12,390 bases of DNA, taken from NCBI GenBank assembly GCA_964653285.1, contig CAZZEX010000127.1, positions 1 through 12,390 of the forward strand. The letters run 5' to 3'. Both the position numbers and the translations under genes were made by a program. Positions within the stretch are counted from its first letter, which is position 1. Every line of letters starts with the position of its first letter. Of the stretch, positions 1 to 5,724 are shown one piece after another. A model generated the notes under the pieces. It saw only the letters and a list, made by a program, of their open reading frames with translations. It was not told the origin of the DNA and searched no databases. This DNA is from CAZZEX01 sp964653285 (GTDB lineage Bacteria; Chloroflexota; Anaerolineae; B4-G1).

Positions 1-1121
1 TAGCCGATGGCCGGGCTGATGCCGAAGGCCAGGAGTTCCCAGCGGGCGTCGTAGGTGGAGAGTATCGTGCTCTCCCCCTCTTGCTCCCCCGTTGGGGGTG
101 ATGGAGGGGGGGGAAGCACGGCGCTCACCGCGTCTGCAGCCTCGTGCGTGACCACATCGCAGCGGCCGGCCAGGAGTTCCCCCGCCAACGTGGCCGGATC
201 GGAGATGAAGCGGAAGGTGACCTCGTCCACGCGGGGCAGCCCTTCTGGGGCGCGGAAGTAGATGGGATTGCGAGCGGCGGTGATGTGGTCGCCGGGGACC
301 CACTCACGGAGGACGAAAGGGCCCCAGCCCACGGGCTGCCGCGTCGAGACGCCGGCACTGAGTAACTCGGCGGCGGAAAGGTGGCCCCAGGCGTGGCGGG
401 GCAGCGGGTGCCAGAAGTTGAGGAAATAGGCGCGATCCAGAAATCCGGGGATGCCGCTCCAGACGACGGTGCGCACGTCCACGGCGCGGTAGCCAGCGGT
501 GCGCTCCCCCCCACTCTTTCCCCTCCACTGGGGGGGATACCCCCCCTCTCTCCCCCCCATTGGGGAGGATGAAGGGGGGGGGTCGGCAGCGAGTTCGAAG
601 GAGAACACCGAGTCGTCGGCAGTGAGCAGCGCGCCGTCGGACCAGTAGAGATTGGGGCGGAGGGTAAAGGTGACGACCATCTGCTGCATCAGGATGGACG
701 TGCCGTCGAAGGTCGTGCGCTGTCCGGTGGCATCTTTGACCGTCACGCCAGGTGCCAATTCGACCACCTCGCCGCTGGCAGCGAGCACGCGGTCACCAGC
801 CTGGGCGGCGACCGTTTCCACGGCAGCGCTGCCGTTAGCGAGGCTGGGGAGGCTGGTGAGGATGATCGGCTGGTAGATGTAGTTGCGGCTATCGAGAGGC
901 CCGTCGTAGATGGCCTGCCAGACGTGCTGGGCGGCCAGGTCGCCGGTGCCGTACAGGTAGAGGCTGTCGGGCTCGTCGGGCAGGCAGACGGTGAGGGTTT
1001 TGGGTTCCGGCGTGGGGGATGGGGTGGGGGATGGGATAGGAGTTGGGGGCGCGGTCGGCTCCGTGCACGCTGCACAGAGGGTCAGGATGGTCAATACGGC
1101 GAGCAACGCAGGGACTTTCAA
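1..1121 (-). CDS. ABC transporter substrate-binding lipoprotein, family 5 (peptide/nickel type), C-terminus outside window
   Basis: Solute-binding lipoprotein of an oligopeptide/nickel-type ABC importer, anchored outside the cytoplasmic membrane. About 373 residues are visible of a family usually 500-600 long. The TTG start (1121) gives MKVPALLAVLTILTLCAAC, a lipoprotein signal with the acylated Cys at 19; upstream codons in frame reach a stop within ten codons and no ATG is available. A Pro/Thr/Ser linker follows. Family hallmarks are CLPDEPDSLYLYG (about 45-57), RPNLYWSDGALLTADDSVFSFE (about 155-176), the ERTAGY...VDVRTV stretch (206 on), FLNFWHPLPRHAWGH, and DVVTHEA. Two stretches look foreign to the family: residues 181-205 (PPPSSSP...GKSGG) and 337-351 (PPPPSPPTG...). 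Both are encoded by G/C palindromic repeats, and I checked codon by codon that they stay in frame. The substrate cannot be told. Permease and ATPase genes would lie off the left edge. Confidence 0.88.
   Translation of the reverse strand, partial: MKVPALLAVLTILTLCAACTEPTAPPTPIPSPTPSPTPEPKTLTVCLPDEPDSLYLYGTGDLAAQHVWQAIYDGPLDSRNYIYQPIILTSLPSLANGSAAVETVAAQAGDRVLAASGEVVELAPGVTVKDATGQRTTFDGTSILMQQMVVTFTLRPNLYWSDGALLTADDSVFSFELAADPPPSSSPMGGREGGYPPQWRGKSGGERTAGYRAVDVRTVVWSGIPGFLDRAYFLNFWHPLPRHAWGHLSAAELLSAGVSTRQPVGWGPFVLREWVPGDHITAARNPIYFRAPEGLPRVDEVTFRFISDPATLAGELLAGRCDVVTHEAADAVSAVLPPPPSPPTGEQEGESTILSTYDARWELLAFGISPAIG
71..113. repeat. G/C-rich palindromic repeat, copy A, inside the substrate-binding protein gene
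   Basis: Layout C5-TCTTG-CTC5-GTT-G5-TGATGGA-G8: a C-run and a G-run flank a central GTT, with a purine arm ending in GATGGAGGGG. It matches the copies at 506-582 and 7626-7666 in layout and partly in sequence. It is translated in frame as a Pro/Gly-rich insert (residues about 337-351) of the minus-strand gene. Confidence 0.75.
506..582. repeat. G/C-rich palindromic repeat, two tandem copies, inside the substrate-binding protein gene
   Basis: Two head-to-tail units. The first (506-535) runs C7-ACTCTTT-CCCCTCCACTG-G-run. The second (about 536-582) runs C-run-TCTCT-C7-ATT-GGGGAGGATGAA-G9. The second unit, reverse-complemented, resembles the copy at 7626-7666 closely. Together they encode residues 181-205 of the substrate-binding protein without breaking the frame, between two conserved family blocks. 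Confidence 0.78.
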
Positions 1122-1202
1122 GGTGGCGGATGGCTCCCAAATTCATTACACAACTGCTGGTATCTGTGTATCTCGATGTGTCGTCTAATTGTGACTGTTG
1201 CA

Positions 1203-1231
1203 AGTATAATGTAGTTGTGCGATTGGTGCAA
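1203..1231 (-). promoter_or_regulatory. Candidate sigma-70 promoter for the substrate-binding protein gene
   Basis: On the minus strand, a -10 box TATACT (1208-1203) sits 17 nt downstream of TTGCAC (1231-1226). The -10 is good but the -35 shares only TTG with consensus. It would give a leader of about 75 nt before the TTG start at 1121. Confidence 0.4.
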
Positions 1232-1276
1232 GTCGCAGTTTGACCTCCTGCTTCGCCAGGGTGTTTCCGGTGGGGA

Positions 1277-1481
1277 GTGACGACTGATCGTCGGAAAAAC
1301 CTATTCCAGTGAGTTGTGTGGCCGCCAGCAGGCCTGCAAGGCCTGCAAACTCGGCTGTTGAAGCAAAAACGAGGCATTCTGTGAGCGAAAATCCGCCAAA
1401 AAACCGCTCGAAGCAACGAGATTTTCACTCAATCTCGGCCACGAAGCATCAGGAGCAAAGATTCCGATGAACAATCGTCGC
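1277..1481. repeat. Imperfect foldback element in the 1122-1539 intergenic region (possible degenerate MITE)
   Basis: The ends 1277-1296 and 1462-1481 are inverted repeats matching at 16 of 20 positions. A second inverted pair, GTGGCCG at 1318-1324 and CGGCCAC at 1436-1442, lies at nearly the same distance from each end, as expected of one long foldback. Inside are a 9-bp direct repeat GGCCTGCAA twice in tandem (1331-1348) and a 12-bp inverted repeat with one mismatch (1382-1393 with 1420-1431). There is no coding sequence I believe in. It could be an old MITE, a REP-like element or simply a structured spacer. Confidence 0.35.
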
Positions 1482-1501
1482 ACCCTTTCCGGTGAATCGT
1501 G

Positions 1502-1530
1502 TTGACAGGCAGAGCGACCGCATTTATAAT
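1502..1530 (+). promoter_or_regulatory. Perfect-consensus sigma-70 promoter of mutM
   Basis: TTGACA at 1502-1507, a 17-nt spacer, and TATAAT at 1525-1530. Only nine bases separate the -10 box from the ATG at 1540. Transcription should therefore start within a few bases of the start codon, giving a leaderless mRNA. No Shine-Dalgarno sequence lies between. Confidence 0.88.
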
Positions 1531-1539
1531 GGCCGCGCT

Positions 1540-2382
1540 ATGCCTGAGTTACCCGAAGTCGAGACGGTGACCCGAGGGCTGCGAGCGTCTCTGGTTGGAT
1601 ACACTGTCGTCGGGGTGGAGGTGCACTGGGCACGTAGCGTCATCCCGCCCAACCCAACCGCCTTTGCCCGTCGCCTCGTCTGCAGGGGCCAGATGGTCAC
1701 CGACGTGGGGCGGCGTGGAAAGTGGGTGGTGATCACGTTGAGTGGCGGTGACACGTTGCTGGTTCACCTGCGCATGACCGGACAACTGGTGCTGGAGTCA
1801 GGTGGGGGCCTCAACGACCGACACTCCCGCGTGCTGCTCTTCCTGGATGATGGGCGGCGCTTGCGCTTCTCCGACCAGCGCAAGTTTGGCCGGATGGTGT
1901 TGACATCCGAACCCCAGGAGGTGCTGGGCGACCTGGGCCCCGAACCGCTGGCGGACGACTTCACGGCGGCGCGATTGCGGGACATGCTGGCGCGGCGGCG
2001 TGGACGTATCAAGCCCCTGCTCCTAAACCAGCAGTTCCTGGCTGGCCTGGGCAATATCTACACCGACGAGGCGCTGTGGCAGGCTGGCATCCATCCGCTG
2101 CGCCGGGCCAATACGCTCTCACCCGCCGAGGTGCGGCGGCTGCACCGGGCGATTCGTTCGGTGCTGCGGGCTGCCATCGCCAGCGGCGGCACGACGCTCC
2201 CGGACGCGGCCTACCAGCAGGCCGATGGTCGGTCGGGCGAGTTCGCCAGCCGGCTGGCGGTATACGGGCGGGTGGGGCAGCCATGCCCGCGCTGTGGTGC
2301 AACCATCGAGCGCATCAGGGTGGGCCAGCGCGGCACGCACTTCTGCCCGCGCTGCCAGCCCTTGCCGGAGGGTAAATTTTAA
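1540..2382 (+). CDS. mutM: Formamidopyrimidine-DNA glycosylase (Fpg/MutM)
   Basis: Bifunctional base-excision repair enzyme that removes 8-oxoguanine and formamidopyrimidines and nicks the abasic site by beta/delta elimination. The 280-residue product has the family's usual length. The start at 1540 gives MPELPEVETV: after Met removal the N-terminal Pro is the Schiff-base nucleophile and the next Glu assists. The longer frame from the GTG at 1492 would overlap the promoter and bury this Pro, so it is rejected. The conserved Lys is in GRRGKWV (K61), the helix-two-turn-helix region is around LLNQQFLAGLGNIYTDEALW, and the C-terminal zinc finger uses C249, C252, C269 and C272, with the catalytic beta-hairpin Arg in RGTHF (R264). 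It is transcribed alone, and a new promoter begins 12 nt after its stop. Confidence 0.97.
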   Translation: MPELPEVETVTRGLRASLVGYTVVGVEVHWARSVIPPNPTAFARRLVCRGQMVTDVGRRGKWVVITLSGGDTLLVHLRMTGQLVLESGGGLNDRHSRVLLFLDDGRRLRFSDQRKFGRMVLTSEPQEVLGDLGPEPLADDFTAARLRDMLARRRGRIKPLLLNQQFLAGLGNIYTDEALWQAGIHPLRRANTLSPAEVRRLHRAIRSVLRAAIASGGTTLPDAAYQQADGRSGEFASRLAVYGRVGQPCPRCGATIERIRVGQRGTHFCPRCQPLPEGKF

Positions 2383-2393
2383 GATTGGACCTA

Positions 2394-2422
2394 TTGACAG
2401 CAGGGGAAATCTGGCGTAAAAT
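2394..2422 (+). promoter_or_regulatory. Strong sigma-70 promoter for the propeptide-like lipoprotein gene
   Basis: TTGACA (2394-2399), 17-nt spacer, TAAAAT (2417-2422): one mismatch to consensus. The predicted start near 2429 gives an unusually long leader of about 215 nt, most of it occupied by the structured element at 2498-2618. CCTCCC at 2454-2459 in the early leader is complementary to the GGGAGG ribosome binding site at 2636-2641, so long-range sequestration is possible. Confidence 0.78.
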
Positions 2423-2497
2423 AAAGATGAGATTTAGGTCAGCCGTCCCGGAGCCTCCCGGCGTCGTCTCACTAGAGCGCATCTCGGTGCTTGTTGA

Positions 2498-2618
2498 TTG
2501 AGAGCGAAGGTCAGACGGATCATCCGTCCAAAGAGGCGAATGCGCCGGGGACAGGCACGGGGCGATTGCGAGCAGTGGCCTAGCATGAATGGGGCCACTG
2601 CTCTAACTTATCGCCTTG
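2498..2618 (+). ncRNA. Structured leader RNA element, copy 1 (unrecognised class)
   Basis: Shares an identical 54-nt core (2526-2579) with 5633-5686, and the diverged flanks keep their pairing. Helices: GACGGA 2514-2519 with TCCGTC 2523-2528; GGCG with CGCC in the core; GGCGAT 2561-2566 with ATCGCC 2610-2615 enclosing an 11-bp hairpin, GAGCAGTGGCC 2570-2580 with GGCCACTGCTC 2593-2603. A further hairpin, TTGAGT 2616-2621 with ACTCAA 2628-2633, stands just before the ribosome binding site. It lies in the 5' leader of the lipoprotein gene, in the place of a cis-regulator. I do not recognise a known riboswitch signature. It could equally be a small RNA or a mobile repeat. Confidence 0.6.
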
Positions 2619-2647
2619 AGTGATGGTACTCAAAGGGGAGGATGAAA

Positions 2648-3076
2648 ATGCCATCTATAAGAAGATACATAAGGATGGCCTACTCAGAAGCCTCGTCTTT
2701 GGTAATTCTTGTTGTTGCTCTTGCCCTGGGTGTAGTGCTGGCTTCTTGTGGCACCGCGCAAACTACAAGCGATGAAATTCTGATCGCGCTCAAGTCTGAG
2801 GCAATCCCGCTCCTGAGTGAACCCGAAGAACCTGACCCAGTGGACACGGGTATTCCTTCCTTGGACTCTCTCAACCGCAAATGGAAGGTAAGCCAGATGG
2901 TACCCGTGTTCCCTGATGTCTCACCAGATGATGAAATCGCTGCCCGTTATGGGCTAGTCGGCATCTACAAGCTGGCTGTACCGGGAGGCACTGATCTGGA
3001 CGCGATGATTCAGGGTTACCAGGATGACTCACACATTGCCTACGCAGAGCTTAACCAACCCTACGAAATCAAGTAG
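2648..3076 (+). CDS. Free-standing subtilase-propeptide-like lipoprotein (candidate protease inhibitor/chaperone)
   Basis: The 142-residue product has a lipoprotein signal: basic N-terminus (RRYIR), hydrophobic stretch, and lipobox LASC with acyl-Cys at 34. The mature part aligns without gaps to the propeptide of the subtilase at 3543: residues 69-141 (IPSLDSLN...QPYEI) against its residues 73-145, 38 of 73 identical by hand count. Both end in the propeptide motif IAYAE-x-N. There is no catalytic domain and the frame simply stops after it. The second ATG (2648) is chosen because GGGGAGG at 2635-2641 touches the ATG at 2642 but stands 6 nt from 2648. Subtilase propeptides (I9-like and fervidolysin-type) fold and inhibit their enzyme, so a cell-surface inhibitor role is inferred. 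It could instead be the remnant of a duplicated protease. Confidence 0.8.
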   Translation: MPSIRRYIRMAYSEASSLVILVVALALGVVLASCGTAQTTSDEILIALKSEAIPLLSEPEEPDPVDTGIPSLDSLNRKWKVSQMVPVFPDVSPDDEIAARYGLVGIYKLAVPGGTDLDAMIQGYQDDSHIAYAELNQPYEIK

Positions 3077-3119
3077 CCTGAGGATATTACGCACTGTTGA
3101 GAGCGATGAACGACGCTGA

Positions 3120-3138
3120 GGAAGTCGCTTCCGCTTTT
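3120..3138 (+). terminator. Weak candidate terminator after the lipoprotein gene
   Basis: GGAAG-tcg-CTTCC stem followed by GCTTTT, 44 nt after the stop codon. The 5-bp stem and short T-run make it weak. Confidence 0.3.
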
Positions 3139-3232
3139 GATTCTGCTGTTGACTTCAATATGCCCATCTGGGGCCCAATTTTGACACGTTATTGGACACG
3201 CTCGGTGAAACGGTGCGTGAAACGGCTTGCTG

Positions 3233-3379
3233 CTAGCAGCCTGTCGGAGTGAAAAATGCTGCCCCTAAATTCACCACTTTTTGCGGTAAAAGTGGGGCGC
3301 GAGACCTGAATTCCGGCTCAAAATCGTGGTCGAGTGGGGCTTTTCTCAGCAAAACGTGTTCTCTCCGACAGACTGCTAG
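3233..3379. mobile_element. MITE-like element, 147 bp, non-coding
   Basis: The ends are inverted repeats of 19 bp matching at 17 positions: 3233-3251 (CTAGCAGCCTGTCGGAGTG) and 3361-3379. They share the AGCAG-Y-CTGTCGGAG core. The outermost CTAG at each end may be a 4-bp target duplication; some IS5-family groups target YTAR, but I cannot assign a family from this. The interior has a clean hairpin, CCACTTTT 3274-3281 with AAAAGTGG 3288-3295, and no reading frame. It sits between the lipoprotein and subtilase genes. Confidence 0.62.
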
Positions 3380-3433
3380 GATAGTGATAAACCTTTTGCC
3401 CCTTAAATCTCGAGTTTAGACTAAGTGCCGGTG

Positions 3434-3514
3434 CGTGCAAAGCGGAACCGATTCTCTGGAGATGAAGGTTGCCGTGGGCGGCCCATAAACATTACATGAA
3501 TATGGCTTTGCACG
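3434..3514 (+). promoter_or_regulatory. Long hairpin in the leader of the subtilase gene
   Basis: CGTGCAAAGC (3434-3443) and GCTTTGCACG (3505-3514) are a perfect 10-bp inverted repeat closing an 81-nt stem-loop that ends 14 nt before the AGGAGG ribosome binding site (3529-3534). I found no convincing promoter between the MITE-like element and this structure. It may be a regulatory leader or another small palindromic element. Confidence 0.4.
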
Positions 3515-3542
3515 GTGTAGGTAGGATGAGGAGGACTATACG

Positions 3543-5474
3543 ATGCGTCGTCAGCTTCTACTCATGGCTATGTGTATCACTATGGTGACTCTTTTGCCGT
3601 TCGCTGCCAGCGATGGTTCTGGTAGCAGAGCAAGAGCAGGTGTTGTCTCCAATCGTCCACTCGAAGGCTCGTTCGTTCCTAACGAGATTCTCGTCGGGTT
3701 GAGGCCAGAGGTGGTGCAACGCATTGCTGGTCAGATGGTAACTCCGAGTCAAACAGGGATTGCCTCCCTTGATCGGCTAAATCAGAGGTATGCCGTCCAG
3801 CAAATTTCTCCTGTGTTCACACACTTCGATCTGACTGACCCCATTGCTGTACAGTATGGGCTGGCAGGAGTGTTCAAATTGATCGTTCCTGCTGGAACGG
3901 ACATCTTTACCATGATTGCCGAATATCAGAGGGATCCAGCCATAGCCTACGCTGAGCCCAATCGAATCTATAGAATAACCGACTTTCCAAATGACACCGA
4001 CTTCGGCAAACAGTGGGCACTGCACAATACTGGGCAGACTGGTGGCAGTCCTGACGCTGACATAGATGCTCCAGAAGCTTGGGACATCGAAACAGGCAAT
4101 CCGACTGTGTTGATTGCCATCGTGGATACCGGCGTGGACTATAGCCATCCCGACCTGGCCGGTGGACGGGTGCGTACGGACATTGACAAAGACTTCATCA
4201 ACGATGACGACGATGCAATGGACGATCACGGTCACGGCACCTATTGTGCAGGTGTTGCTGCTGCGGACACCAACAATGCCCAGGGCATAGCCGGTGTGTG
4301 TCAAGGCTGCCAAATTCTTCCAGTAAAAGTGCTTGATTCTGAGGGGGCAGGTACTGCTGAAACCGTTGCTCAAGGCATTCAGTACGCTGCGGAGGCAGGC
4401 GCGCAAATAATCAGCATGAGCCTAGGTTACGCCTCCAATTGCGGATGTTCGCAAACGATCGCCCGCACCATTAACTATGCTTTTGAGCGCGGCAGGCTAC
4501 TAATCGCCGCTTCGGGTAATGACTACGACAAAGAACGTCTGAGCTACCCAGCATCTTCGCCACGGGTGTTGTCAGTTGGAGCCACCAGTCACACGGATCA
4601 GGAGACCGACTTCTCCAACCGCAACAGCTACCTGGACATTTTGGCACCAGGGGAAGACATATATGGCCTTGATCTCAGTAGCGGTTATCGCACGGCCAAT
4701 GGTACCTCGGCAGCGACACCTCACGTGTCTGGGGTAGCAGGGTTGGTGTGGTCAGCTCGCCCCACGTTAAGCAATGCGCAAGTATGGTGGGGCCTATATC
4801 AATCAGCAGATGACCCTCTGGAAGCGACGGCTTCGACCTCTCTGATGCCTTCCCTCGGTGAGCCAGCGGAAACCTCCGAGGTCTTAGACTTGCCATATAG
4901 GATTTACCTACCAGGCGTTCAGAATATGCGCCTGACTTTTGGGCGGCTGAATGCCTATCGGGCGCTCACTATCTCAATTGTGAGCCAAAATTTTGCGCCG
5001 GTGGATACGTGTAGTAGCGAGCCAAACTGCGCCCCCGGCTGTGGTGCCGAGGTAGCATTAGTGGGAGAAGCCACTGCCCGCGAGGATTTGCGTCTTCTGC
5101 GCACTTTCAGAGACCAAGTCTTGGCTCGCAGCCCCATTGGTCAGCACTGGACCGTGCTCTATGAACGTCATCGCTTCGAGATCGCGTTAATCCTGGCGAC
5201 AGATAACCAGTTCCGGGATCAGACGCGCTTGGCATTGGAACAATGGCTTTCGCCCATTCAAGCACTCACCAACCCAGATTCCAGTCAGCAAGCGATTCTA
5301 ACACCTGAACACATTGAGGCAGCAGAAGGTGTTATCGTGGGACTGGCTTCCAGAGGTAGTCTTCAGTTACAAACGGACTTGGGTGAGGGGTATAAGGCTT
5401 TAGAGATAGGACGGCAATTTGTTGGAGCAGATATCCGCGAAGCCTGGCATGGGCTGCATGAAGTGAACAAGTGA
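3543..5474 (+). CDS. Secreted S8 subtilisin-like serine protease with N-terminal propeptide
   Basis: The 643-residue preproprotein has a signal peptide (about 1-31: MRRQLLLMAM..., ending near ARA), a fervidolysin-type propeptide (about 44-145, ending IAYAEPNRIYRI), and a catalytic domain (about 150-480). The full triad is visible: D195 in VDTGVDYSHPD, H231 in DHGHGT, S389 in NGTSAATPH, with oxyanion N326 in ASGND. Several Cys (235, 253, 256, 300, 302) suggest disulphides outside the cell. The tail (480-643) contains LRLLRTFRDQVLARSP-GQ...VLYER (517-541). This resembles the region after the Cys-Phe-Ile box in secreted CFI-box-CTERM proteins, but the CFIATAAYG box itself is absent (CGAEVALVGEATA instead). 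The start is set by AGGAGG 8 nt upstream. Base composition is less GC-rich than the flanking genes. Confidence 0.95.
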   Translation: MRRQLLLMAMCITMVTLLPFAASDGSGSRARAGVVSNRPLEGSFVPNEILVGLRPEVVQRIAGQMVTPSQTGIASLDRLNQRYAVQQISPVFTHFDLTDPIAVQYGLAGVFKLIVPAGTDIFTMIAEYQRDPAIAYAEPNRIYRITDFPNDTDFGKQWALHNTGQTGGSPDADIDAPEAWDIETGNPTVLIAIVDTGVDYSHPDLAGGRVRTDIDKDFINDDDDAMDDHGHGTYCAGVAAADTNNAQGIAGVCQGCQILPVKVLDSEGAGTAETVAQGIQYAAEAGAQIISMSLGYASNCGCSQTIARTINYAFERGRLLIAASGNDYDKERLSYPASSPRVLSVGATSHTDQETDFSNRNSYLDILAPGEDIYGLDLSSGYRTANGTSAATPHVSGVAGLVWSARPTLSNAQVWWGLYQSADDPLEATASTSLMPSLGEPAETSEVLDLPYRIYLPGVQNMRLTFGRLNAYRALTISIVSQNFAPVDTCSSEPNCAPGCGAEVALVGEATAREDLRLLRTFRDQVLARSPIGQHWTVLYERHRFEIALILATDNQFRDQTRLALEQWLSPIQALTNPDSSQQAILTPEHIEAAEGVIVGLASRGSLQLQTDLGEGYKALEIGRQFVGADIREAWHGLHEVNK

Positions 5475-5604
5475 TGATGGTCTTGTGAGCGCACAGCAGC
5501 TTTTTGTTCTTTGGGTAATCTTGGCTACGCCGAATACGTTAGTGTACCCGCCCCGGGGATTTTCCCGCACAGCCTCAATGTGAGCGTGTCTTAACTACGT
5601 CTGG

Positions 5605-5724
5605 TTGAGGGCGGAGGGTCAGACGGGCAACTGTCCAAAGAGGCGAATGCGCCGGGGACAGGCACGGGGCGATTGCGAGCAGTGGCTCAGCACCAATGGG
5701 GCCACTGCTCTGTTTTATTGCCCT
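5605..5724 (+). ncRNA. Structured RNA-like element, copy 2 (unrecognised class)
   Basis: Second copy of the element at 2498-2618, same strand. The 54-nt core 5633-5686 is identical. Outside it the sequence differs but pairing is kept: GACGG 5622-5626 with CTGTC 5631-5635 closes a GCAA (GNRA-type) tetraloop where copy 1 has a longer stem and TCA loop. GGGCGAT 5667-5673 pairs with ATTGCCC 5717-5723 through one G-U, where copy 1 has G-C. The 3' hairpin is 10 bp and here is followed by a T-run. It lies 130 nt after the subtilase stop and overlaps the stop codon of the convergent M1 peptidase gene. I see no strong promoter of its own, so it may be the 3' end of the subtilase mRNA. Confidence 0.55.
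5677..5716 (+). terminator. Intrinsic terminator of the subtilase gene
   Basis: GAGCAGTGGC (5677-5686), 14-nt loop, GCCACTGCTC (5701-5710), then TGTTTTATT. It forms the 3' half of the RNA element. On the minus strand the same stem is not followed by a T-run, so it should not terminate the operon efficiently. Confidence 0.7.

Noticed and set aside
506..582. Apparent frameshift in the substrate-binding protein gene at the tandem G/C repeats
   Set aside because: A first reading seemed to change frame. Counting each homopolymer again showed the conserved blocks on both sides share one frame, with a 25-residue insert between them.
889..1428. 179-codon minus-strand frame across the start of the substrate-binding protein gene
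   Set aside because: It shifts frame against the lipoprotein reading, has no signal or family motif, and runs through the intergenic foldback.
1492..1539. Upstream GTG start for mutM
   Set aside because: It would overlap the -35 and -10 boxes and add residues before the catalytic N-terminal Pro, which must be exposed.
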